A stretch of 64,000 nucleotides of DNA, from positions 496,001 through 560,000 of the forward strand of contig JACKAW010000001.1 of the NCBI GenBank assembly GCA_020634885.1, read 5' to 3'. Position numbers and translations under genes: made by a program. This document shows, one piece after another, positions 43,755 through 52,847 of this stretch (positions within the stretch are counted from its first letter, which is position 1; every line of letters begins with the position of its first letter). The DNA comes from Anaerolineales bacterium (lineage in GTDB: Bacteria; Chloroflexota; Anaerolineae; Anaerolineales; Villigracilaceae). The notes beneath the pieces were generated by a model, which searched no databases, was not told the DNA's origin, and was given only the letters and a program-made list of their open reading frames with translations.

Positions 43755-44915
43755 ATGCCCCGCACGATCCTACATCTCGACCTCGACGCCTTCTACTGTT
43801 CGGTCGAAGAAACTCAAAATCCGCAGCTACGCGGCAAACCTTTTGCCGTCGGCGGCAAGCCTAATGAACGCGGCGTGGTCGCATCTTGTTCGTATGCGGC
43901 GCGCGCACTCGGCATCCGCAGCGCCATGCCCATGTCTAGGGCGGTGCGGTTGTATCGTGAGCTCATCATCGTGCCGGGCAGGCATTCGCTTTACAGTGAA
44001 TATTCGCAAAAGGTGATGGAAAAACTACACAACCTGACTCCGCTGGTGGAACAAATTTCCATCGACGAAGCCTTTCTCGACATCACAGATATTCAGGATG
44101 ACAAACCCCGCCTCGCTCTCAATTTACAGCGGGTCATACAAACCGAACTGAATCTACCCTCGAGCATTGGCATTGCATCCAACAAACTCGTGGCAAAGAT
44201 CGCCACCGAGGTTGGCAAAAAATCGAGCAAGAAAAAGAACGAGCCGCCGTTCGGCTTCACGGTTGTCCCCGCTGGTGACGAAGCTCAATTCCTCGCCCCT
44301 CTCCCCGCCGATATGCTTTGGGGTGTGGGACCAAAAACCAACGCCCGCCTTGCCGAACTTGGCATCCACACCATTGGTGACATTGCCTCATGGCCCGAAA
44401 AAGAATTGGTCAGCCTCTTCGGCGAGAACGGACGTGATCTGTGGCAGCACGCGCATGGAATTGACAACCGCCCCGTCAGTACCGAGTCGGAGACCAAATC
44501 CATCAGCCAGGAAACGACCTACAATGTCGATGTCAGCGACGAGAAGACTCTCGAAAAAACTCTGCGTGAACAAGCCAGAGATGTGGCACGTCAGCTAAGA
44601 AAAAACGACCTGACGGGCAAAACCGTCAAAGTAAAACTACGCTGGTCAGACTTCACCACCATCACCCGCCAAACCACTTTGCCCACCTCCACAGACAATG
44701 AAGATGAGATATTTCATGCGGCTGTCAAATTGATGAAAGCCGTCCGCAAGCCGAATCAACCCGTGCGATTGATCGGAGTCGGTGTCAGCGGAATCGGAGC
44801 CCCGGTTCGTCAACTCAGTTTATGGGACGTGGGAAGCGAAAAGTCCCGTAAACTACAAGAAGTAGTAGATCAACTTCAGGACAAGTACGGGAAAGGTGTA
44901 ATAAGAAAAGGATAA
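43755..44915 (+). CDS. dinB: DNA polymerase IV (Y family)
   Basis: The start at 43755 gives MPRTILHLDLDAFYCSVEE, the standard N-terminus with the first catalytic Asp. SIDEAFLDIT carries the catalytic Asp-Glu. The helix-hairpin-helix region (MLWGVGPKTNARLAELGI) and little finger follow. The protein has 386 residues. It performs translesion synthesis. No LexA box was recognised upstream; the promoter is a -10 box right before the start. Confidence 0.95.
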   Translation: MPRTILHLDLDAFYCSVEETQNPQLRGKPFAVGGKPNERGVVASCSYAARALGIRSAMPMSRAVRLYRELIIVPGRHSLYSEYSQKVMEKLHNLTPLVEQISIDEAFLDITDIQDDKPRLALNLQRVIQTELNLPSSIGIASNKLVAKIATEVGKKSSKKKNEPPFGFTVVPAGDEAQFLAPLPADMLWGVGPKTNARLAELGIHTIGDIASWPEKELVSLFGENGRDLWQHAHGIDNRPVSTESETKSISQETTYNVDVSDEKTLEKTLREQARDVARQLRKNDLTGKTVKVKLRWSDFTTITRQTTLPTSTDNEDEIFHAAVKLMKAVRKPNQPVRLIGVGVSGIGAPVRQLSLWDVGSEKSRKLQEVVDQLQDKYGKGVIRKG

Positions 44916-44918
44916 AAG

Positions 44919-45566
44919 ATGAAAATACTTGATCTAAAAAAACAGTTCAAATATTTATACCAACCTTCGGCAAAAAAGATCGAGACCGTACAAGTGCCAC
45001 AATTACAGTTCGCCATGATCGACGGTGCGATTGAGAAAGGCTCAGAGCCGGGAAAATCTCCCCTGTTTGCCGAAGCGACACAGACGTTATACAGTCTGTC
45101 GTATACGCTCAAGTTCATGCTCAAGAAACGCAAGACCAATGCCATCGATTACCCTGTGATGGCTTTGGAAGGTTTATGGTGGGTGGAAGATGGTTTCTTC
45201 GATATCACTGTAAAAGATAACTGGTTCTACACGCTCATGATCATGCAGCCGGAAATCATCACGCCGGAAATATTCGAGGACGCCCGTGAACAAGTCCGCA
45301 AGAAAAAAGGTGACAGTGACATGCTCAATAAAGCACGGCTGGCATATTTTGAAGAAGGTCTCTGTGTGCAAACCATGCACATCGGACCGTACGCCACCGA
45401 ACCTGCCACCCTCGAACGGATGCATGATTTTATGGCGGAGAGCGGTTTGAAAGATGCCGTCGGACCGATTGGCGGAAAGCACCATGAAATTTACATCAGC
45501 GACCCACGCAAGGCTGCACCTGATAAAATGAAGACGGTGTTGAGGCATCCGGTTATCAAAACATGA
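44919..45566 (+). CDS. GyrI-like small-molecule-binding protein
   Basis: The protein has 215 residues and matches the GyrI-like/COG4832 pattern (FAMIDGAIEKGSEP, MALEGLWWVEDG, GLCVQTMHIGPYATEPATLE, GGKHHEIYISDPRK). These proteins resemble the ligand-binding part of SOUL/AraC-type regulators without a DNA-binding domain. It lies 3 bases after dinB and overlaps the next gene by 4. Confidence 0.82.
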   Translation: MKILDLKKQFKYLYQPSAKKIETVQVPQLQFAMIDGAIEKGSEPGKSPLFAEATQTLYSLSYTLKFMLKKRKTNAIDYPVMALEGLWWVEDGFFDITVKDNWFYTLMIMQPEIITPEIFEDAREQVRKKKGDSDMLNKARLAYFEEGLCVQTMHIGPYATEPATLERMHDFMAESGLKDAVGPIGGKHHEIYISDPRKAAPDKMKTVLRHPVIKT

Positions 45567-45967
45567 AAAGCGAAACCTTCACATTGAAAATGTTAGCTCC
45601 CTGCGGGTTAACTTGCGCTGCGTGTTACGCGCACCTGCGCAAAAAGAATCCCTGTCCGGGTTGCCGCTCTGTCAGCCTGGACAAGCCAGCCCATTGCAAT
45701 CGCTGTAAAATCAAATCCTGCGCCGATGAACGCGGCATTCTTTGTTTTGAATGTTCATCATTCCCATGCTCCTTGGTCAAATCGATCGATAAGCGTTATC
45801 GCTTGCGATACAACATTAGTTTGATCGAAAATGGTCTGCGTGCAAAAACCGCAGGCATCAAAAAACATCTGCAAGAGGAACAAGTTAAATGGACCTGCCC
45901 ACATTGCGGCGGGACTGTTTCCCTGCACAGCCGCATCTGTTCTGAATGCGAAAGGAATTCTTTATAA
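45563..45967 (+). CDS. DUF3795-like cysteine-rich protein
   Basis: The protein has 134 residues with many Cys: LAPCGLTCAACYA at the start, CPGC, CNRCKIKSC, CFECSSFPC, and a C-terminal zinc ribbon (CPHCG and CSEC). The first part fits DUF3795; the last ribbon is an addition. Metal binding is likely, function unknown. It is coupled to the GyrI-like gene by ATGA overlap. Confidence 0.75.
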   Translation: MKSETFTLKMLAPCGLTCAACYAHLRKKNPCPGCRSVSLDKPAHCNRCKIKSCADERGILCFECSSFPCSLVKSIDKRYRLRYNISLIENGLRAKTAGIKKHLQEEQVKWTCPHCGGTVSLHSRICSECERNSL

Positions 45968-46323
45968 ACTGCTATTATCACCCCGTTACCTCCGCTATTG
46001 GACAGTGCAAATACTGCCAACGCGGACTATGCCCCGAGTGCGCTGCCGTCGTGGATGATGTACTTGCCTGCAAAGGTCGTCACGAGGATGAAGTCCATCA
46101 ATTGGAGCAACTGACCGCCCGTAACTTATTTCAGGCAAAACGCGTCAGATCGGTGTACATGCGCAATGCCGCGTTTTACGGCATGGTCGGCGCGGCATTT
46201 GCCGGGTTTGGCTGGTGGCAATTAAAATGGCTGGGGTTGCAGGCGATGTTATTTATTGCGCTGGGTCTTTTCTTGCTATATGCTGCGGCAGCCAATTATT
46301 TTGAAGGCAGAAAATACAAGTAA
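45946..46323 (+). CDS. B-box-like zinc-binding protein with two membrane helices
   Basis: The motif CYYHPVTSAIGQCKYCQRGLCPEC is followed by a linker and two hydrophobic helices (about 72-90, 95-112). It resembles B-box-type zinc finger membrane proteins of unknown role. The ATG at 45946 overlaps the previous gene by 22 bases. An ATA at 45964, placed over the previous stop (ATAA) with AAAGGA upstream, would give the family-like N-terminus M-N-C-Y-Y-H-P and is a possible rare start. Confidence 0.7.
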   Translation: MRKEFFINCYYHPVTSAIGQCKYCQRGLCPECAAVVDDVLACKGRHEDEVHQLEQLTARNLFQAKRVRSVYMRNAAFYGMVGAAFAGFGWWQLKWLGLQAMLFIALGLFLLYAAAANYFEGRKYK

Positions 46324-46339
46324 TGGTTACCAAAAGGTT

Positions 46340-46384
46340 CACTTTCGGCAAGCATCCCTGAGGTAGAACTTCGGGAGACCAAAC
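46340..46384. repeat. diverged copy of an intergenic element (copy A)
   Basis: CACTTTCGGCAAGCATCCC followed by TGAGGTAGAACTTCGGGAG resembles, in inverse orientation, the segment 54844-54889. It lies in the 109-base leader of the diguanylate cyclase gene. Confidence 0.4.
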
Positions 46385-46432
46385 TACATATCGTTCTGAT
46401 AACTTATACGTTCGCCTGACAAAACAAAAGCC

Positions 46433-47686
46433 ATGACCATTTTTGAAGATTTCTTCAATATCTCCAACGATCTCATGACCATTGCCGACACCAATGGCAG
46501 GATATTACACGTCAATGCCGTTTACACTACATTTACAGGCTGGGCGGTTGAAGAACTAAAATCAAAAACATATTGGGAATTGATACACCCTGAAGATCAC
46601 GAGAAAGTTATTTCAGCGCTGCGGACACTGCAAGCAGGGCATCCGATCTTTGGTTTTGAATACAGGTTCCTTTGTAAAGACGGCTCGTATAAAACCCTCC
46701 TTGCCAATGTTACTCAAAACAAAAAAACCGGACATCTCTACGCTATCAGCCGCCTGCGCACAGGGCAGGTTACATCCTATATTATTTTTGCAGATATAAC
46801 TCCCACGGCTGTATTAATAGTGGACATAGAAGGAAATATTATTTACTCAAACATCCTTGCGAACAATATGTTTGGGTACGAAGCAGGCGAACTCCCCGGA
46901 AAACAAGTTGAAATCTTAATTCCAAAAAACCTGCAAAGCAGACATCAATCTCACCGCGCCCAATTCCATTTGAACCCGTCTACCCGCCCGATGGGTTCAA
47001 ATTACAAACTGGTAGGCTTAAAGAAGGATGGCTCAACATTTCAGGTGGATATTGCATTAAATCCCTTACAAGAACAAAGCAAGTTATATGTCGCCTGTTC
47101 CATTTTCGATATCACGGAAAAAATCCACACTTCTGAACTAACGCATAGTTTGGAAAAAGAAAACCTTCGTCTGGAAAAACTTGCACACCGAGACCCGCTG
47201 ACGCAAGCCTACAACCGCCGCAGCATGGATGAGTTATTCCCGATCCTTGCACAAGAATGCCAGGCAGAAGGCAAAAATATCTCCACCATGATGGTTGACA
47301 TAGATCATTTCAAGAAATTCAACGATACGTACGGGCATCCCGTTGGGGATAAACTGCTTGTGGAGTTCGCAGGCATCATACAAAGCCTTATCAGGGAGAA
47401 AGATGTCTTGATACGGTATGGCGGCGAAGAATTCTTCATCATCATGCCCAATTGCGAACAGCAAAAAGCGCTTGAGGTGGCAGAGCGCATTCGCTCCACT
47501 TTGGCAAATGCGCCTATTTTGGGCTGCATGATCTCAGCCAGCTTTGGCGTGAGTACGCACGAGTTTAAATCCAACGAGATGCTCCCAAAAAATCTACTGA
47601 ACAAATTGATAAAAGAAACCGACCAAGCTTTATACGCCGCAAAAAAAAGCGGAAGAAATTGCGCGCGTCACTTTAATCAGCTATAA
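46433..47686 (+). CDS. PAS-PAS diguanylate cyclase
   Basis: Two PAS domains (about 5-115 and 125-240) precede a short coiled coil and a GGDEF domain. The active site is RYGGEEFF and the product-inhibition I-site is REKD, exactly five residues before it. DIDHFKKFNDTYGH is the metal-binding helix. It makes cyclic di-GMP with feedback control. No membrane segment is seen. No c-di-GMP effector is adjacent, but the glycosyltransferase 8 kb away is a possible downstream target class. Confidence 0.93.
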   Translation: MTIFEDFFNISNDLMTIADTNGRILHVNAVYTTFTGWAVEELKSKTYWELIHPEDHEKVISALRTLQAGHPIFGFEYRFLCKDGSYKTLLANVTQNKKTGHLYAISRLRTGQVTSYIIFADITPTAVLIVDIEGNIIYSNILANNMFGYEAGELPGKQVEILIPKNLQSRHQSHRAQFHLNPSTRPMGSNYKLVGLKKDGSTFQVDIALNPLQEQSKLYVACSIFDITEKIHTSELTHSLEKENLRLEKLAHRDPLTQAYNRRSMDELFPILAQECQAEGKNISTMMVDIDHFKKFNDTYGHPVGDKLLVEFAGIIQSLIREKDVLIRYGGEEFFIIMPNCEQQKALEVAERIRSTLANAPILGCMISASFGVSTHEFKSNEMLPKNLLNKLIKETDQALYAAKKSGRNCARHFNQL

Positions 47687-47745
47687 AACCTGCAACCCCT
47701 TTCGTTTGCCTGCGTAAAATAAACAGACAAATGAAAGGAGTAAAA

Positions 47746-47937
47746 ATGGACGACGTAAAAGTTCTTGTACGAAGCAGATCCGACCGTATGATCGCGGGTG
47801 TGTGCGCAGGGCTTGCTGACTATCTCAACATTGACCCCACCATTATTCGGTTATTGTTTGTACTGGGTTTCTTCACGTTCAATGGAGCCGTGCTTTTGGT
47901 TTACATCATCATGGCGATCGTCACCCCCGAGCAATAA
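47746..47937 (+). CDS. PspC-domain membrane protein
   Basis: The protein has 63 residues. LVRSRSDRMIAGVCAGLADYL and a following hydrophobic helix define the PspC domain. AAAGGAG lies five bases before the ATG at 47746. PspC proteins act in envelope stress responses; here there is no PspA nearby. Confidence 0.9.
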   Translation: MDDVKVLVRSRSDRMIAGVCAGLADYLNIDPTIIRLLFVLGFFTFNGAVLLVYIIMAIVTPEQ

Positions 47938-47976
47938 AACCATTCCCTCATTGTGAGGAGCGCTCTCGTTCTTCGC

Positions 47977-48016
47977 GCCGAAGCAATCTCCAATATTGTG
48001 CGAGATTGCTTCGGGC
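47977..48016. repeat. palindromic intergenic repeat
   Basis: CGAAGCAATCTC (47979-47990) and GAGATTGCTTCG (48002-48013) are perfect arms, followed by TTTGCAATGACGGG. The wording matches a dispersed element familiar from many bacterial genomes. It fills the gap between the convergent pspC and ABC ATPase genes. Confidence 0.75.
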
Positions 48017-48043
48017 GAAAATCATCGCCTTTGCAATGACGGG

Positions 48044-48949
48044 CTACCGTGCCAATGCCAGGAAGACATCCTCCAGCGTTGGTTCTCCCCTCTCAATTCG
48101 TTCAACTTGAATATTATTTTTGCTCAAGAGTTTTTGCATCGTCTCTTGTTGTATTTGGGAACTGATCACTCTTAAGTGGTCGCCAGCCAGCCCCACTCGG
48201 TCTACACCTTCCAATTCCTGCAACACGTCCAAGCCCTGCTCAAGCGGATGTGCGAAAACTTCCCACACATTGCCGGTGATAATGGATTTCTTCAAATTTG
48301 TTGGTGTATCCATTGCCAGCAGTTTACCGTCACGCATCACCCCCACGCGTTCGCAGTATTCGGCTTCATCCATGTAGTGAGTGGTGACGAGAATGGTCAC
48401 ACCGCTTGCGGCAAGTTCATAGATCAAATCCCAAAAGGCGCGGCGGGCGGTGGGGTCTACCCCAGAGGTGGGTTCGTCGAGAAAGAGCAATTTTGGTTTG
48501 TGAACCAGGGCAATTCCCAGCGAAAGGCGTTGACGCCAGCCGGTGGAGAGGTCTCTCGTCAGCGTATGCTCATGCCCGGTGAGACCGACCAGTTCCAACG
48601 TTTCGATGATGCGTTTTTTATCCGTAATGCCGTACACGCCGCCGTAAAAGGTCAAATTTTCCAATGTGGTCAGGTCATCATAAATCGCGAACTTCTGCGA
48701 CATGTACCCAACCCGCGCACGGACTTCTTCACTTTGGCGCACTACATCGTATCCCAAGACGGTGGCTTCGCCTTCGCTCGGCATGAGTAAGCCCAACAGC
48801 ATACGGATGGTGGTGGTTTTACCCGAACCATTCGGTCCAAGATACCCAACCACTTCGCCTTCGTTCACTTCAAAGTTGATGTGATCGACCGCGACAAAAT
48901 CTCCAAAGCGCCGCGTTAGATTTTCAACATAGATCACAGGCAGCGACAT
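48044..48949 (-). CDS. ABC exporter ATPase with divergent signature
   Basis: Walker A is GPNGSGKT, Walker B LLFLDEPTSGVDP, and the signature is LSTGWRQRL instead of LSGGQ. This form is like the C-terminal half of the tandem ATPase YbhF. The protein has 301 residues. It starts directly before the stop of the SRPBCC gene with no gap. It probably pairs with the ATPase at 49412-50386 as the second half of an asymmetric dimer. Confidence 0.88.
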   Translation of the reverse strand: MSLPVIYVENLTRRFGDFVAVDHINFEVNEGEVVGYLGPNGSGKTTTIRMLLGLLMPSEGEATVLGYDVVRQSEEVRARVGYMSQKFAIYDDLTTLENLTFYGGVYGITDKKRIIETLELVGLTGHEHTLTRDLSTGWRQRLSLGIALVHKPKLLFLDEPTSGVDPTARRAFWDLIYELAASGVTILVTTHYMDEAEYCERVGVMRDGKLLAMDTPTNLKKSIITGNVWEVFAHPLEQGLDVLQELEGVDRVGLAGDHLRVISSQIQQETMQKLLSKNNIQVERIERGEPTLEDVFLALAR

Positions 48950-49387
48950 TTACGCTCCTTTTTCGAGGGCATCCTTCAAACGAGCAAGGTTGCCTTCCAT
49001 CATGGATTTGACCTGTCCTTGCATGACACCTTCAGCAAGTTTGAAGATGCCGCCAGGGTTGCCCTGAGCATTCAAGCTGACCTTCGTGCCCGTGCCCACA
49101 GTTTTGAGGGAAATCGTCAGGTCTACTTTCATGGGACCAGCATTGACTTGAAAGCCGCACTTGGTATCTGGTTCAAGCGCGGTGATCTGCATTTCGCCTT
49201 CGATTCGACGTCCCATCATTTCGCCAATACTTTTGAATTTTGCGCCAACCCCAACAGCGCCCGGGGTCACTGGTTCGAGGCTGAGCACTGCTGAATTCCA
49301 CTTCGACATATTGTTGGGGTTGGAGATAAAAGCGAAGACATCTTTTATGGGGCGGTCGATCAAAACACCAAGGTCCAGGTTTATCAT
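48950..49387 (-). CDS. SRPBCC-fold protein
   Basis: The protein has 145 residues: DLGVLIDRPIKDVFAFISNP at the start and a C-terminal helix (QVKSMMEGNLARLKDALEKG), typical of the START/polyketide cyclase-like superfamily. It may bind a hydrophobic ligand. It sits between two ATPase genes of the exporter, so it may carry or sense the transported compound (inference). Confidence 0.78.
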   Translation of the reverse strand: MINLDLGVLIDRPIKDVFAFISNPNNMSKWNSAVLSLEPVTPGAVGVGAKFKSIGEMMGRRIEGEMQITALEPDTKCGFQVNAGPMKVDLTISLKTVGTGTKVSLNAQGNPGGIFKLAEGVMQGQVKSMMEGNLARLKDALEKGA

Positions 49388-49411
49388 CTATTTTTTCCTT
49401 TCAGGTTATTA

Positions 49412-50386
49412 CTAAAAAGTAGAAGCATATTCATGGTCAGAGAGTGCGATAAAGACATCTTCAAGCCCGGGCGGCACAGAGCGGAGTTCATCCACATGTC
49501 CGCCAGCGTTTACGATCTCTTTTTTCAATCTTTTGAGAACGGTGTCGGCTTTTCCATCTGCCACGCGGAGGTGCAGGCGGTCACCAAATGCCTGCACGTC
49601 TTCAACATCTGCATCTGCACGAGCCGACTGACGAAGTACATCCAATGGAGCGCCGCGCAGTTCCACCACGCGCCCGTTCAAGCGTTTTCGCAGGTTAGAC
49701 GGCGTATCTTCGGCAATGATCTGACCGTTCTTCATAAAACCTACTCGATGGCAGCGCGAGGCTTCATCCATGTATGGGGTTGAAATGATGACGGAAACCC
49801 CGCCTTCGCCCTGCCCGCTCTGCGAGGGTGAAGCTGCAACCAATTTGATGACCAGTTGCCAAAAATCCTGACGAGTCACGGGGTCTACGCCGGTGGTGGG
49901 TTCATCGAGCAGCAACAAACGCGGACGGGTGACAAGCGCAGAAGCCAACCCTAGTTTTTGTTTCATACCGCCAGAAAGCTGACCCGCTCGGCGATCTTTG
50001 AATTTTTCCAAGCCAACAAATTCAAGAATTTCAAGCGAGCGTGGCAGCCATTCGGTGGAGGAAAGTCCGCGCACTTCAGCAAAAAAGCGGATGTTCTCCA
50101 ACACGGTCAAATCTTCGTACATGGAAAAACGCTGCGAAAGATACCCAATGGTAGAGCGCGCCTGTTCGGTTTGCTTCAACACGTTGTACCCGCACACCGA
50201 TACTTCTCCGCCATCTGGCAGTAACGCCCCGACCAGTAAACGCATGGTGGTCGTCTTCCCTGCGCCATCTGAACCAACCAGCCCGTAAATTTCACCGGCA
50301 GGAATTTGCAAAGAGACATCATTCACGGCGTGGGTATTGCCGAAGGATTTTCTTAGGTTGGATGCTTGAACCAAATACTCGGTCAT
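49412..50386 (-). CDS. ABC exporter ATPase with canonical signature
   Basis: Walker A GSDGAGKT, signature LSGGMKQKL, Walker B LLLLDEPTTGVDP. The protein has 324 residues, with a C-terminal domain of the kind found in drug/polysaccharide exporters. It resembles the N-terminal half of YbhF. It lies 8 bases after the HlyD gene. Confidence 0.9.
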   Translation of the reverse strand: MTEYLVQASNLRKSFGNTHAVNDVSLQIPAGEIYGLVGSDGAGKTTTMRLLVGALLPDGGEVSVCGYNVLKQTEQARSTIGYLSQRFSMYEDLTVLENIRFFAEVRGLSSTEWLPRSLEILEFVGLEKFKDRRAGQLSGGMKQKLGLASALVTRPRLLLLDEPTTGVDPVTRQDFWQLVIKLVAASPSQSGQGEGGVSVIISTPYMDEASRCHRVGFMKNGQIIAEDTPSNLRKRLNGRVVELRGAPLDVLRQSARADADVEDVQAFGDRLHLRVADGKADTVLKRLKKEIVNAGGHVDELRSVPPGLEDVFIALSDHEYASTF

Positions 50387-50394
50387 AAGATACT

Positions 50395-51699
50395 TTACTT
50401 GAACGTCACATCGGCAGGCATGCCGATCTTCAATTTACCATCAGGGTCTTGTACGCTTAACTTGACGGCATACAGTGTGGCGCTGCGTCCTTCCACCGTC
50501 TGCACGTTACGCGGGGTGAACTCCGCCTGATCGGCAATATGGATCACCGTGGCAGTGAAAGTTTGATCGGGGAAGGAATCAACGGTCACTTCTGCGGTCT
50601 GCCCAAGTGAGATCAAGCCATAGCGGTCTTCGGGGATGTAAACCGTGATGGTGAGATTGGAAAGGTCTGCCATGGTCATGGCAACCGCACCCGGCTGGAC
50701 AAATTCTCCCGCCTCGACATTACGAACAAGGATGACTCCGTCCATTGGGGCTTTTATTTCAAGTTTGGCTATTTGCGCCTCGATCAAGGCAAGGTTGGCT
50801 TCTGCCTGTGCCAAGGCTGATCTTGCCTGATCCAACGCTTTACCTGCGGCGATCACTGTAGGAGAATCGGCGCCGGTTTGCAGAGCCAGGAGACGTGTGT
50901 AGGCAGCATCGTAACGCTGTTGGGCAACGAGTACCTGTCCACGGGCGTATTCAATATCGGTGGCGGCTTCGGTGTCAAGCAGATCGTTGTAGGCTTCTTC
51001 GGCATCATTTAGGTTGGTGAGAATATCATCATAGTAATCTTGCGCGGCATCTACCAGCCCCGTATTATCGGCGGCGGCATTTGCCTGATCTTTGACTTGC
51101 TGCGCAATTTCAAATGAGGCACGCGCGGCGGCAAGGTCTTTTTCGGCAGCGAGATAATCTGCTGAATCAATGCGGTTGACCACCTTCTCTAACTTTGCCT
51201 GTGCCTCATCTATTGCAGCCTGAGCAGCGTCCAGTTCGGCTTGCAGGGCGGCGACTTGGTCAGCATCTGAAATGTACCAATATGGCTGGTCAAATTCTGT
51301 GGGGGCATCTGCTTTCCAATCTACCGGGCGTTTGGCAGACTGGGCGGCGATGGCGGCATCCAACGTTTGGTCATATTTGGTTTGAGCAGTGGCGACGGCG
51401 GCAGTGGCAGAGTCTACTGCGGCGGAGGCAACTGCCTGCTGTGCCGTCAACAGGATCGGGTCCAAGTTAAGAAGCGGCTGGTCTTTTGTCACAGAATCGC
51501 CTTCGCCAGCGTAAACATCCAGCACTTTACCAGCAGTTTCAGGAGAGACGTTGACCACGGCGGCTTCAATGGTTCCAGATGCAGAGAGTGCGCCGCTGCC
51601 GTCTTCGGCGAGGGATTGCAAGCCGAAGTATGTGAGCGCGCCAATGACAAGAACCGCTACAAGAATGCGGACGGGAAGAGGGGGAAGTTTATTTTGCAT
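50395..51699 (-). CDS. HlyD-family membrane fusion protein
   Basis: An N-terminal membrane anchor (VRILVAVLVIGALTYFGL), a split lipoyl domain (VLDVYAGEGDSVTKDQPLL and later IKAPMDGVILVRNVEAGE), a long Ala/Asp-rich coiled coil between them (about 110-305) and a beta-barrel end. It has 434 residues. In Gram-negative cells it would bridge to an outer component; in a monoderm it would sit on the outer face. The start has TGGAGT upstream. Confidence 0.9.
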   Translation of the reverse strand: MQNKLPPLPVRILVAVLVIGALTYFGLQSLAEDGSGALSASGTIEAAVVNVSPETAGKVLDVYAGEGDSVTKDQPLLNLDPILLTAQQAVASAAVDSATAAVATAQTKYDQTLDAAIAAQSAKRPVDWKADAPTEFDQPYWYISDADQVAALQAELDAAQAAIDEAQAKLEKVVNRIDSADYLAAEKDLAAARASFEIAQQVKDQANAAADNTGLVDAAQDYYDDILTNLNDAEEAYNDLLDTEAATDIEYARGQVLVAQQRYDAAYTRLLALQTGADSPTVIAAGKALDQARSALAQAEANLALIEAQIAKLEIKAPMDGVILVRNVEAGEFVQPGAVAMTMADLSNLTITVYIPEDRYGLISLGQTAEVTVDSFPDQTFTATVIHIADQAEFTPRNVQTVEGRSATLYAVKLSVQDPDGKLKIGMPADVTFK

Positions 51700-51719
51700 G
51701 AGAACTCCAGGTTGAGAAA

Positions 51720-52847
51720 TTAATCGAGACGTTTTTTGAAGCGAAGAGCAGCCGCGCCCATAATAACAACCGCAAAAATGGAAAGGGCAATGACTTCATT
51801 TTGCAAGGCGGCGAGTCCTACTCCTTTTAACAGCAAAGCGCGAATAATGACGAGGTAATACCGTAAGGGGATGATGGCAGACACCCACTGTAAAAATTCG
51901 GGCATGGCGGCAATGGGGAAGAAAAAGCCGGAAAGAAAAATGCTTGGAAGCATGGTGATCATGACGGTAATAAATGCCTCTTGCTGTGTGTTGGCGATGG
52001 TGGATGCAAACAACCCAATGCCAAGGCTTGAGATAACGAATAAGCCTGAAAGTAGAAAGACCAAACCGACATGTCCGCGCACAGGCACGCCAAACCACCA
52101 ATGACCAATGACTAGAATCTCGAGCGTATCAATGAAGGCGAGGATGGCGTAGGGCAAAATCTTGCCTACGACCAACTCCCACGAGCGGATGGGGGTAACG
52201 ATGAGCTGTTCGATGGTGCCGCGCTCGCGTTCACGAACAACCGCCGAGGCAGTGAGCAGGGCGGTGATAAAGTACAGGATCATGCCGATCACCCCGGGGA
52301 CGTTAAAGTAGGCGGCGATCAGGTCGGGGTTGTACCAGACTTGGGTGCGCACATCCAAGGGTGGGGCAAATGCAGCCTGCCTGCCTGTGAGGGCGGTTTG
52401 TTCTGAAAGTATTTTGGTGGCATATGATTGCCCGATAAGTTTCGCCACAGAGAGGGCGGTTCCACCCACGGTGGCATCGGAGCCATCCAAAACGAGTGAT
52501 ACCTGCGCCTTGCCCTCCAGCAGCCGAATATCGTAATCAGGCGGAATGATGAGCGCGGCACGAATTTTGCCGGATTCGATCAGGGTACGGTATTCATCTT
52601 CTGAGCCGATCATGTAATCAATGCTGAAGTAATTCGCCACGCGAAAGGCATCCAGCAGGGCGCGTGATTGCTGGGTGTGGCTTTGGTCCCACACAGCCAT
52701 GGAAATATTTTTCACGTCTGTGGTGGCAGCATACCCAAGCAAAAATAATTGCATGATGGGCATCAAAATAATGAGTACCAGCGTGCGTGGATCGCGCAGG
52801 ATTTGAATAAACTCCTTGCGGATGATGGATAGTAATCTTGACCTCAT
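51720..52847 (-). CDS. ABC-2 type permease (YbhR/YbhS-like)
   Basis: One N-terminal membrane helix (TLVLIILMPIMQLFLLGY), a large extracytoplasmic domain (about 45-175), then five helices with the RERERGTIEQLIVTPI motif typical of the family. The protein has 375 residues. It starts inside the TetR stop (ATGA overlap). It is the only permease in the cluster, so it would work as a homodimer or with a partner encoded elsewhere. Confidence 0.9.
   Translation of the reverse strand: MRSRLLSIIRKEFIQILRDPRTLVLIILMPIMQLFLLGYAATTDVKNISMAVWDQSHTQQSRALLDAFRVANYFSIDYMIGSEDEYRTLIESGKIRAALIIPPDYDIRLLEGKAQVSLVLDGSDATVGGTALSVAKLIGQSYATKILSEQTALTGRQAAFAPPLDVRTQVWYNPDLIAAYFNVPGVIGMILYFITALLTASAVVRERERGTIEQLIVTPIRSWELVVGKILPYAILAFIDTLEILVIGHWWFGVPVRGHVGLVFLLSGLFVISSLGIGLFASTIANTQQEAFITVMITMLPSIFLSGFFFPIAAMPEFLQWVSAIIPLRYYLVIIRALLLKGVGLAALQNEVIALSIFAVVIMGAAALRFKKRLD

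Noticed and set aside
46324..46432. Riboswitch upstream of the diguanylate cyclase
   Set aside because: No known riboswitch core was found; only a weak similarity to 54844-54889 remains.
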